In this document: positions 12,101 to 24,200 of the stretch, piece by piece
How positions within the stretch are numbered: position 1 is the stretch's first letter
Layout of the letters: each line of letters begins with the position of its first letter
Source: Loripinus fragilis
Taxonomy: Eukaryota; Mollusca; Bivalvia; Lucinida; Lucinidae
Reading direction: 5' to 3'
Length of the DNA stretch: 64,000 nucleotides
Assembly (NCBI GenBank): GCA_964019695.1
Contig: OZ026516.1
Span: 96,596,368 to 96,660,367 of the forward strand
Notes under the pieces: model-generated
The model's database searches: none
The model's input: the letters and a program-made list of their open reading frames with translations, nothing else
What the model was told of the DNA's origin: nothing
Translations under genes and position numbers: made by a program

Positions 12101-15100
12101 TTAATGTCTAGGCATGAAATAACTAATTACGGTTTTGTCATCGTAGATAATTAATCAATGACAAAACCGTATAATTATGACTAAACCATAATTGACATTT
12201 TTTTAATATAACTGTAAAAAAAAAACACATTTAAAATCTGATTTTATCTCCGTTTTGGCAAAACAACACAGAGGTTGTTAACTAGACGATACAATCTCGG
12301 AGCAAACATATTCGAAAGTTCTCGTTTTTGTCAGCCTTTATTTGAAGGTAATTTTACTATAACACCGGAATATGTGACAAGATCCAAATTGTCATAGCGG
12401 TATGACTACAGTGAACTCACCTCCCCGATAATGTACTGGTTTTGGGCCTGCTGGAGCAGTATTGCTACCTACAAGTCCTGCCAGTTCTTCAGCCTCGCCA
12501 GTGACCAGAAAATGATCACACCCCATACCAACAATGCCAATATTACTGGCAGCATAGTGCTTCGCCATGTAGTCGTTCACTTGTTTAGGACCATACTGAG
12601 AGACGTTGTTGACTGGACAATACAAGGACTGACCTAGGGTGTCTCCATAAGCTGCTTCGTGGAGTAGTTCTATCACCTCTGAGAAAATAAGGAAACAATC
12701 CATACAGCAAGACAGGCTTTCAAGTGCTCTTCAACAAAAAAGTTGGGAAAGAGTAGGGATGCAATTTTTTTTGGAAAAAGTAGGGATTATTGGTGTAAAA
12801 AAGTAGGGATAGCAGGGCTTTTCCAAGTACAGAATTCATTACGAGTTATCAGAAAAACATAACATAAGAAATTTTTCACTAAATATAGCAAGAAGTGAGC
12901 AAAGCTCACATACCCCCGGCTGTAGCCATCAGAGGTTCTAACACCTTCAGAGAAAAGACAAAATTGTCAAAGATTTTATAATCCTAAATCAAGTAGTTTC
13001 TGAGAAAACTTTGATGAAATATGTCCATATGTGTTAGATAAGAGTGACAGAAGGAAAATTGAAAATTTGAAAAAAGGAGGCAAAAAGAGGATAAGCACCT
13101 TAATTTTCATTTACACAATACACTTTGCCTACCTGAAGGTGTACACAAAATTTTAAAACACTGTCTCCAATAGGAACAGAGAAATCTGCGACAGAAATTT
13201 TCATTGGAGAGAAAGAAAAATGAATAAAGGGACAGATAAGCAATAGGTAGCTGTTCTTTTGTTACACAATACAACTTATCACTATCAAGCTTTGTACCAA
13301 CTTTCAGAATTCTAACTCAAGTAGTTGCTGAGAAATCTTTGACAAACAAGAAATGTCACAAACATGTGACGAATGCCCCCAAAGGAATTGGTCTAGCATA
13401 AGACACATTTGAGGAAAGTTAGCTGTAATATAGGAGATATGCTCCAGACAGGAAAAACCTAGAAATGAGGTCAGAAGTCAATGTCAAGGTCAAAGTGACC
13501 CAAAATGGTATGCACCACTCTGCCATCCCAAGAGGAATCAACACCCCAAATTTAGGATTCCTACATCAAATAATATAGGAGATATGCACCAGACTCAATG
13601 CAGTTTCTAAAAACTAATTCAGAGGTCAAGTTCAAAGTCACGGTGACCCAATTATGGTACATGGCACTTCGTCATCCCAAGATGCATCCACATACCAAAT
13701 TTGAGATTCCTACCTCAAATAACATAAGAGGTATGTTCTAGACATGATTATTCTAAAAACTATGTTAGGTCAAGGTCACAGTGACCCGAAAATGGTAAGC
13801 AATACTCCGCCATCCCAAGATGCATCCGGACACCAAATTTGGAATTCCTACCTCAAAGAATATAAGATATATGCTCCGGACACAATAATTCTTAAAACTA
13901 GGTCAAGGTCACAGTGACCCAAAAATGGTATGTGACACTTTGTCATCCAAAGATGCATTTACACACCAAATTTGAAATTCCTATCTCTAAGAATATAGGA
14001 GATATGCACCAGACTCAATGCAGTTTCAAGAAACTACGTCAGAGGTCAAGTTCAAGGTCACAGTGACCCAATTATGGTACGCAACACTTTGTCATCACAA
14101 GATGCATTCACATACCAAATTTGAGATTCCTACCTCAAATAATATGATATGCTCTGGGCACGATTATTCTAAAAACTAGGTCTAAGGTCAAGGTCACAGT
14201 GACCCAAAAATGGTACGCAACACTCCGCCATCCCAAGATGTATCCACACACCAATTTGGAATTCCAACCTCAAAGAATATAGGAGATAGGCTCCGGCCGC
14301 AATAATTCTTAAAACTAGGTCACAGGTCAAGGTCACAGTGACCCGAAAATGATATGTGACACTCTGTCATCCCAAGATACATTTACATATCGAATCTTAA
14401 ATTCCTATCTCTAAGAATATAGGAGATATGCATCAAACTCATTGCAATTTATAGAAACTAGGTCAGAGGTCAAGTTCAAGGTCACAGTGACCCAATTATG
14501 TTACGCGACACTTTGTCATCCCAAGATGCATCCACACACTACATTTGAGATTCCTGCCTCAAATAATATAAGAGATATGCTCCAGACACGATTATTCCAA
14601 AAACTAGGTCAGAGGTCAAGATCAAGGTTACAGTGACCCGAAAATGGTACCCGACACTCCACAATCCCAAGATGTATCCACATACCAAATTTGGAATTCC
14701 TACCTCAAAGAATGTAGGAGATAGGCTCCGGACACAATAATTCTTAAAACTAGGTCAGAGGTCAAGGTCATAGTGACCTGAAAATGATATGTGACACTCT
14801 GTCATCCTAAGATGCATTTACACACCAAAATTGGAATTCCTATCTAAAAGAATATAGGAGATATGCATCAGACTCAATGCAGTTTCTAGAAAGTAGGTCA
14901 GAGGTCAAGTTCAAGGTCACAGTGACCCAATTATGGTAGGCGACACTTCTTTATCCCAAGATGCATCCACACACCAAGTTTGAGATTCCTACCTCAAATA
15001 ATATAAGAGATATGCTCCGGACACGATTATTCTAAAAACTAGGTTAGAGGTCAAGGACAAGGTCACAGTGACCCGAAAATGGTACACCATCCCAAGATGT

Positions 15101-15261
15101 ATCCACATACCAAATTTGGAATCCCTACCTCAAAGAATCTAGAAGATATGCATCAGACACGAAGCGGGACGGACTGACGGACAGTGCAATTGCTATTTGC
15201 CTCCCAAAGTTCTTTGGGGGCATAAAAAAAATGTCCCTATGTATTATATGAGAGTGAAAGT

Positions 15262-15297
<36 letters not shown>

Positions 15298-18200
15298 ATA
15301 AATATATAAATATAAGCAGGATAATAGCTGTGACAATAATACTAGCAAAACAGACTTTTTGGTTAAAAATTTAAAATTGAGATGATAAGCTGTCTGCTCC
15401 CTGAAAAAAATTATTTGCAAATTTATAAAATATGAATGAGTGAAGGGAGCGAGGAAAAATTTCTGGATTTTTATCTCGTAAACGATATTTTAGAGATAAA
15501 AAGTAGAGATAGTATTTATATACTTATATATTTTCGTATATTTTTTACCCTACAGGGTAAAGGTCTCCTCTGATCTGTTATCGATAGTTTTTGCCGAATT
15601 AAATTGTTGGCATTTTAACATTTATTAGCATGATTAATACAACATCTCACAGTTTGAAAGGAAGAAAAGTAATTTATTTTTTCAGTATTTTAAACTTTAT
15701 GAGCAGTTTAAATTTCAAGCTCAATTCTGTTGAACATGAAAAAAGTTTTATAACCTCGGGTCCTGGTTTTCCAATCCTAGAACAAACCCTGAAGCATACT
15801 TACTGATATTTGGTTGTACACTCAGGATAGCATGGTCCATGTTCAATTTCTGACTCACTTCTGCGTATTCCCAGGGACGAATGTCTGGCCTTCCTACTAT
15901 ATCCACCAGATAGCTTATACATTTATCTCTGGATTCAAGAAAAAAAGATCATTAAGGCTTCGTCTGCTGGGTAATTTTTCGTGCTTTTTGTTGTCTGCTG
16001 CTTTTTTTCAAAATCAACTTGTTCGAAAAATTCTTTCAGGAATTATAACATAAGAGTGGCAAATAGTTTGGATCCAGATCCATTTTGTTAGACCTGATCT
16101 GGTTCCAAACTGTTTGCAAAAGTTATAAGCCTGGTGACACTTAGGCCAAATAATACCTGTGTTTAGGGTAACCTAACCCTACCTAAATTTACTGGTGAAA
16201 GATAGAAATTTTTTCAGGTTTTCTGAAAAAAATATAATTTTATGCATTTTGAAAAACGCATAAAAAAAATTTTCCAGAAAAAAAAATAATTTAAAAAAAA
16301 AGTGTACCTACCCTACCTGAACTTTTCAGACCCGCTATCCGAAACACACTCATTTTTTTATTTGGCCGTGTTAATAAGGCCTAAATGGAACACATGTACG
16401 TTCCTGTTGCATACCAACATAATTTAGGGTAGGTAGGTAGGTAGGTAGGGAAACTATTAAATTTTGTTATAACATGTAACAAAGAAAATAGTGACAAAAT
16501 CTGAAAAAGTGCCCATTTTAGGTATTTTTTCTCCAAAGACCATTTTAATGTTTAGGGTAGGGTTAAAAAAATTAGGGTAGGTAGGCAACAGGAACCACAC
16601 ATATATTTCATTTAAGCCTAAGAAAATTAATCTAGAGGCTTGGAACATTGTTTTCAGAAGAACAATATGTCCCCATCAGTGTGTGATATGGTAAAGCTAA
16701 CAATTTTTCGTTTCTGTTCTAATGGTACATGGATAAAATCTGTTTGTTTTTGTTTGGTTTGTTTTTTTGCGTCCAAGTCAACAGCTATGGTCATGTCCAG
16801 AAGGTCAGTTCACCTACCCAATTTTTTTCCTGGCCAAGCTTGACTAAGAGGTTAACCAGTACTTCCTACACATACTTACCCTTGTAACTGACAACAACCA
16901 TTCTTGAATCAGCAGAAGGTGAATGACCAACTATTTCACTGTCGATCTCCATGAAAGTTGGGGTCCATGCTGCGGTCGAACTTGCGACCCCTTGATCTGC
17001 AGTCAAACTCTCTACCAACTGCGCTAAGGCATATGTTAAGAGGAAGTTTTGTTCTGAGCTTTCCCCTACTTTTATATACTTTTGCAGGGCTTTAGATTTT
17101 TTTTCAATATTGGTGGGCCGAAGTGACCCATGGAGCAAAAAATGATGGGCCCAAGCATATCAAACTAACCACAGTTTACCTTCACACTCACACAGACACT
17201 TGTATATAAGTTGGGGCTAGGAGCCTGTTGAATTTGGGAAAGAAGCATTTGGACCCATCAAAATTGAGAAAACTTGATGCAGTCTCAAAGAACTGGACCG
17301 CCATTTTAAATGAATTAAAACCCACATTAGAAATTAGCAGTGTTAAGATTTAACATGTTTGTTGTTTTAATTGCCCACGGTAATAACTCTGGAAAAATTG
17401 CATAAAAATGTAAATGAAAACATGCATCTGTAACTTTGGTATTTTTTTGTTTGGATTTTCATGAAATTTTCACCAAAATGTAGAACTAAGAAATTGGGAA
17501 TGATATACACCATTTTGGGAAGTTTTTGCTCGTTTTTGAATTGGAAATGGTAATTTTCTGCCCCAAAACAGGCCAAGGAAAAGCTCTGCTTATTTGCTGG
17601 CCCAGCTTTGATGCTCTTTGTAAAACAAATCAAATATATACTTACACATTTTGTCTTGTGGCTTCACAGATATAATACATGTATTCTCTTGAGGACGAGA
17701 TACTGAAACACAAAATCAATCAGAGGTCAAGATAAACAAAAATTTAAAGTGTAAATACCAATACTAAGTGTAAATATTATCAAGTGTAAAAATCAATATT
17801 AATACCAATCATTTTTAACATTTGTTTTGGGTGCTCAAAAGGAGACGGTCCTTTTTGAGTACCCACAACATGTTTTGGTGAGAAATAAGAAAAAACAAAT
17901 TAAATCACACTCTTACCTATAAATGAAAGAGCTACATAAATTAAGGGGTTAATTTGGCCCCCTCTGGAGCCAAAACTGAACTACTTTTGCCAAATTGATC
18001 TGATTGGTTTATTAGAAGAATAACCCAAATCACAAGTCCAGATATGCAAAGTCTTTGAGCATAAAATTGTTATTATTTTCTCACCCATCAGTTGAAACAA
18101 ATGTTTTGGGTGCTCAAAAGAACCATCTCATTGAGAAAATTTTACTTGTCCCAAAAAATAGATAAAGCCTGAAAAGCATAGTTTAAAACAGTATGAAACC

Positions 18201-21200
18201 AGGCATAAACTATTAAAAACATCCAGATCAGCTCAAAAGCCAGCTGATCAGGATCCACACTGTTTTCCACACAACAAGCCAGCTCATAACAATTATTGAT
18301 TTATGAAATAAAGAATTGTCTTAACTTTCTTTAAACTTGTCCCAGGGCAAGTAATTAGAAGTTTCCAAGTTGTGCTGAATGAAATGGGACCTGATCGAAC
18401 AAGTCAGGCACATGGTATTTCCACACCCCTGGTCAATAAATCCCAATACGTTGGGTTTTCAGTGAATTGTTAATTTGCTACAGCTCTTAATCAGGACTTT
18501 GGTTAATAGTGCGTAAGGGAAATTTAATTTTCTTATTTCTCAACCAAAACATATGTTGTGGGTACTCAAAAGAACCGTCTCAATGAGACGGTTCTTTGAG
18601 TACCCAAAATATACGTAAAAACTGATGGGTAAGAAAATATTTACAATTTTACACTGAAAGGTTTTGTTAATCTAAACCTGTGTCTTAATACTTACGAGAG
18701 GTTGCCGCCTGTCTGGTGTATCAGCTTTGTTAACTTGAATGCTGTCATGCTTTTATTGCTCTGTAAATATAAAAATGATATGAGCCGCGGCATGAGATTT
18801 CCAACAATGTGGTATGTGCAACCAGCAAGGCCTCAGATCAGCCTGCCCATAAGCGCGGTCTGATCAGAGGCTTTTCTATATATGAACATTTGGTACTTGC
18901 CTCATCAGGCCAGCCTGCAAATGTGCAGACTCGCCAGAACCTTCGCAGATCGCATACACAAAGTAGAGTTATAAAACAAGACTCAGACTTGTTTGTTTTG
19001 GTTTGAGGGGTTACGTCCCAGTCAGCAGCTATGGTCATGTCGAGACTCAGTTCACAGAGGAGAATGACGTATTATTTTATGATCGACAAAAGTATGAGAT
19101 CGGCCGGGATCAAACTCTAAACCCCTGGATCTGCATTTAGACTTGCTACCGACTTGACTCCCTATTGAAACAAATCCAGACAATCAATAGAGCCCCTACT
19201 GTAACTAAAGCCGTGGCATGAGATTTCCAACAATTTGGTATGTGCGACCAGCAAAGGCTCAGACCAGGCTGCGCATACCTGCAGACTGATCAGAGCCTTT
19301 GCTGGTCGCTTAAATATTCTATGACTGTTAAACTACTGACCGAACTCAGGGCTCCAGATAAGAGGGGGTAAAGGGTATTTCAGCATTGATTTTTTGGAAT
19401 TCAGCATTGAAAATTAAATTGAAGTGTAAAAATACCCTTTGCAGTTTGAGGTTTCAGTGCTGATATTCAATTTATGTGGTGAAATATTTTATTCTTAGTA
19501 ATAGTTAGAATAAACTAATTAATATACACCGATTGTATAAATCTTGGAAGTTTTCCTAAAAGCACAACATGTATTTGCAGGGTTTTACACCAAGTTGAAT
19601 GTTTGGGGGTCCCTGGGACTCAACTTTGATTATGATGGGGGTCCCGTCATTGAAAATGGGGGTCCCATCTTTTTATGTAGGCGTAGAATTTTGGGAGGTA
19701 GTAAATCCTTCCGTGAAGGGATTCGAACAGGCCTTAGCTGTCAAACAGGTGTACCAAAACATCAGGTCATTTTCGCATTTCAACCATTTGTAGCGACCTA
19801 GCCAGCCAGATAGGAATTTTCGATCTTTATTGGGGGGCTGGTTTTTTTAGAAGATTTGGACTGATCTCACTCTGAACAGCCGCTAGAGGATGGTTCTTGG
19901 TCCGTTTCTGCATTTCTTTTGCCAAAAAAGTTTCTCAGATCGCTCTGTTTCCACATTTTAGCAGCCGTTTTTTCTAGTCATTTACACGCTTGACCGTAAG
20001 AAAATCCAATAGGTTGACAAGCGTCTATGTTGATCGATAAATCAGAGCGGGTGCGAGACATGATGAGATTTCAAAGCGCCATAGCAACGCGAATTTGATT
20101 GGACTGTTTTGACACACCTTCCGATATTATTGGTTAAACGACAGCACCTGTCCTATTTATTTATAGATAGGCTGTAAATATGGGAAAAACCGAATCGTTA
20201 CGAAATAACTTTGGAATTTGGGATTTTAATGAAAGGCACAACAAACACGTCTGCGTCCCAGCGGACGCAGGTAAGGTAAATTGAGGGGTCCTACCTAATG
20301 ATTTATGCGTATAAGACGCAGGATATTGCGTCCTGTAAAACCCTGTATTTGATACAAGCAACTTTTCTTAAAAACATGTTAAGCAAATATTGGGTCTTTT
20401 TACAAGGCTTTGCATTTTCTGCAACTTGATATTTTAAATATGGAGTGAAATACTCATTAAATTAAACAGTAGGGGGTGAAATACCCATTGGTCCAGATCT
20501 TTATCTAGACCACTGCGAACTTCATTTGAGGTTTCTAAGCTTCAAAGGAGGCTGCACAGGCTCGTCTGAACCTACCCTTGTCAAAATACCACATTGTTTG
20601 AAATCACGCGTCACAACTCACTTACCAGCATGCCACTATGCCTCAGACAGTGTGATACTCCTTGATCTTCTGGTGCTTCATATCTTGGTCCTGCTCGTAC
20701 AACAATCCCTACCCTGCTGAGTGGAGAGTATGTTTCTACTGAAACACACTTAATATTCTTCACCTTGCTTACCTAAAAGTATAAAATGATCGTAGGTTTG
20801 GAAATGAAAAAGTTTCTAGAGTAAAATTATAATTTCTTATCTAACAGCTGTTTTGGGTGCTCATTGATTTGTTTAATTTGATTCTCTACGTCCCATCAAC
20901 AATCTTTCAGTAATGTAGGGACGGGTCTTCCTGGGTTGAACTAGTACTAAGCTATGATTAATCTGTCTTGCTCAAGGACACAACGCAGTGACGCTGGTGA
21001 GGCTGGAACCCGCGGCCACTCGGTCTCAAGTCAAGCACTCTACCACTGAGCCACTGCGCTCTCAAATATTGCTCTTATCTTGCAGGAAAAGTGACTTTCA
21101 ATTTTCACTGGTCCTGCAAACACATGCACTTGTCCTTTAAAAGCGCATGCAATAAAGAACATAAGGAAGTAATATGTAATATGACTTAAAAGTTTCACAC

Positions 21201-24200
21201 TCAACCCTCGAGCGATTCTTTCCAAAGCACTGGTCTTACAGGTTGAGTGCTTTGGGAATAATTACTCGTCCTTTCTAGATTTCACTCGTAATCACTAGTG
21301 GACGAGTGCAGTTTTTGTCCTCTGGCCTGAGCATCCACCAGTCAGATCAGTCTCCACTATGTGCTCAATGGATTATATTAAGGAACCAACCATTCTTCCT
21401 ACGCCCAGTGGAGAAGCTAATCAGGCTAAGCCCTAGTGTACCCGTTTGTTGGAGTGTTATGATGCTATATATCACAGTCACCAATATTTCAGACAGTCAG
21501 GAAAATTTCCTGAGTCAAACCAATATAAAGAGATGGATGTAATCCTGTCTTTCAGTTAGGGTAACCTGCACTACTATTATTTTAAATACTAGAAAAACAT
21601 AACACTCTAGACATTTTGGTGTGTTTTCAATTCATGTCAGTATATATGATTTGAGAACCTATTTGAGAAACAGTTACTGCACAAATTATATAGAAGTGCA
21701 GGCCTTTAGTTAAGACTAAGAGTGTGTAAAAGAAAAATAATTTTCTTATTTCTCAACCAAAACATGTTGTGGGTACTCAAAAGAACCGTCTCAATGAGAT
21801 GGTTCTTTTGAGCACTCAAAACTGAGTTAAAAATTATGGGTTAGAAAATATTTACAATTTTACACTGAAAAGTTTTGTTTATCTTAACCTGTGGTAGCAG
21901 GACTTGTCCGCTCGTAATTACGAGTGAAATCTAGAAAGGGTAGTAATTCTTCCCAAAGCACTCGTCCTGTAGGACGAGTGGTTTGGGAAGAATTACTCAA
22001 GGAAGTCATATTACATATTACTCCCTTATGCTCTTTATTGCATATGCTTTTAAAGGACAAGTGCATGCGTTTGCAGGACGAGTGAAAATAGTAAGTCACT
22101 CGTCCTGCAGGACAAGTGAAATATTGAAATATTTTTGTCACCTGGGAAGTGTTTGAAATTTTAGAATATTTATGGTATCTGTAAAATTAACTTACTGCAG
22201 GAGCTTCAGGTGGGATATATGAAGTCACCGACTCTTGTTGTGTTGCTGCTTGGGCGGAGTAAAGGCGTACCTGAAAAGAGGAGGACAAGTTAATATATGT
22301 CTTTACTGTTTACTTAAAACAGCCAGCCAATCTTACAATTGATTTGCTTTTAAATCTGACATCTGGGATGGTTAGCTGTCAGTATATAAAAGCCTGCTGA
22401 ATGGCACATCTGACAGCAACCTAATGTGACGTTATGGAAAAAGTAACATGGAGAGAAAACTGACTGGAAGGAGGGAAAAATGACAGTTCAAAATTCAAAA
22501 TTTTTTACAATCATCTCAGATAATGATCATATCTCTAGGCTTCTTGTAATTTTGCTGATGTATAAAAAGGTCGGCATGTTGCTTCAAAATGCGACAAATA
22601 CCAATTTTCCCCAATTTTTTTCTCTCTGTTAATGTGCGCAAAGAAAGCTCAGGCGAGACTGTGCATATGCATAAACTCGACTGAGCTTTCTTTGCTTGAA
22701 AATGTGATAAGTAACAAATTTCCCGTTTTCGTCTCCCTTCTCAATTATGCAAGAGACAAGTCTATACATTATTACAGGCTTGGCTAAAATGTCGAAGTTG
22801 CTATCTGCTGACAGAAGGCACTGGCATGGCTGAACATTTGCGCAGGCTCGTCTGATCCATCGTTGCTTGACTGTGGTTAAGTTTGCCAAGTTTGGCCAAG
22901 GGCAGATTCTCACTTAGAAATGGAAATTTACAGAAAGGGTATTTCTAAACTACTTTTCAAATTTAACAAGCAATGACACACTGCCCCCAAAGGAATTGGT
23001 CTAGCAAAAGATACAGTTGAGGAAAGTGAGCTGTAATATAGGAGATATGCTCCAGACACAAAGATCCTAGAAATGAGGACAGAAGTCAATGTGAAGGTCA
23101 AAGTGACCCAAAATGGTATGCACCACTCCACCATCCCAAAAGGAATCAACACACCAAATTTGGGATTCCTAAATCAAATAATATAGAAGATATGCTCAAG
23201 ACACAATTATTCTAGAAACTAGGTCTTAGGTCAAGATCACAGTGACCTAAATATGGTATGCAACACATCAGCACCCAAAGATGTATCCATACATCAAATT
23301 TGGGATTCCTCCCTCAAATAATATATGAGATATGCTCCTGACACCACTATTTTAGAAATTAGGTCAAGGTCACAAAACTGATACATGACAAACTCCCATC
23401 CCAAGATGCAACCACACACCAAATTTGGGATTCCTAGCTCAAATAAATATAGAAAAATGCTCTGAACATGATTATTCTAAAAACTAGGTCAGAGGTCAAG
23501 GTCACAGTGTCCCGAAAATGATATGCCACACTTGGCCATCCCAAGATGCATCCACAAACCAAATTTGGAATTCCTACCTCAAAGTATATAGAAGTTATGC
23601 ACCAGACTTGATGCCTATTCTAGAAAATAGGTCAGAGGTCAAGGTCACAGTGACCGGAAAATGGAATGGGACAATCCGCCATTCCAAGATGCATCCACAC
23701 ACCAAATTTGGAATTCCTACCTCAAAGAATATAAGAGATATGCTCTGGACACAATAATTCTTAAAACTAGGTCAGAGGTTACAGTGACCCCAAAATGGAA
23801 TGTGGTGCTCCATTATCCCAAGATGCATTTGCACACCAAATGTGGAATTTCTACCTCAAAGAATATAGGAGATATGCACCAGACTCAATGCAGTTTCTAG
23901 ATACTAGGTCAGAGGTCAAGTTCAAGGTCACATTGACCTAATTATGGCATGTGACTCTTTGTCATCCTAAGACGCATCTACACACCAATTGTGAGATTCC
24001 TCCCTCAAATAATTTAAGAGATAAGCTCTGGACACGACTCTTCTAAAAACTAGGTCAGAGGTCAAGGTCACAGTGACCGGAAAATGGTATGCGACACTAC
24101 AACATCCCAAGATGCATTTACACACCAAATTTGGAATTCCTACCTCAAAGAAAATAGGAGATATGCACGGCACACGAAGCGGGACGGACGGACAGTGTGA

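Larger units (their letters stand above)
19203..20620. mobile_element. MITE family E, split by a nested insertion
   Basis: The left half is 19203-19346 (GGCATGAGATTTCCAACAAT through CTACTGACCGAACT) and the right half 20516-20620 (CGAACTTCATTTGAGGTTTC to TCACGCGTCACAACTCA). Joined, the halves match the uninterrupted copy at 50471-50707. The right terminus abuts the exon 3 donor. Confidence 0.85.

Noticed and set aside
13347..15230. Possible protein-coding repeats in the 'cacagtgaccc' array
   Set aside because: Unit lengths vary without keeping frame and every frame is stopped in most units.
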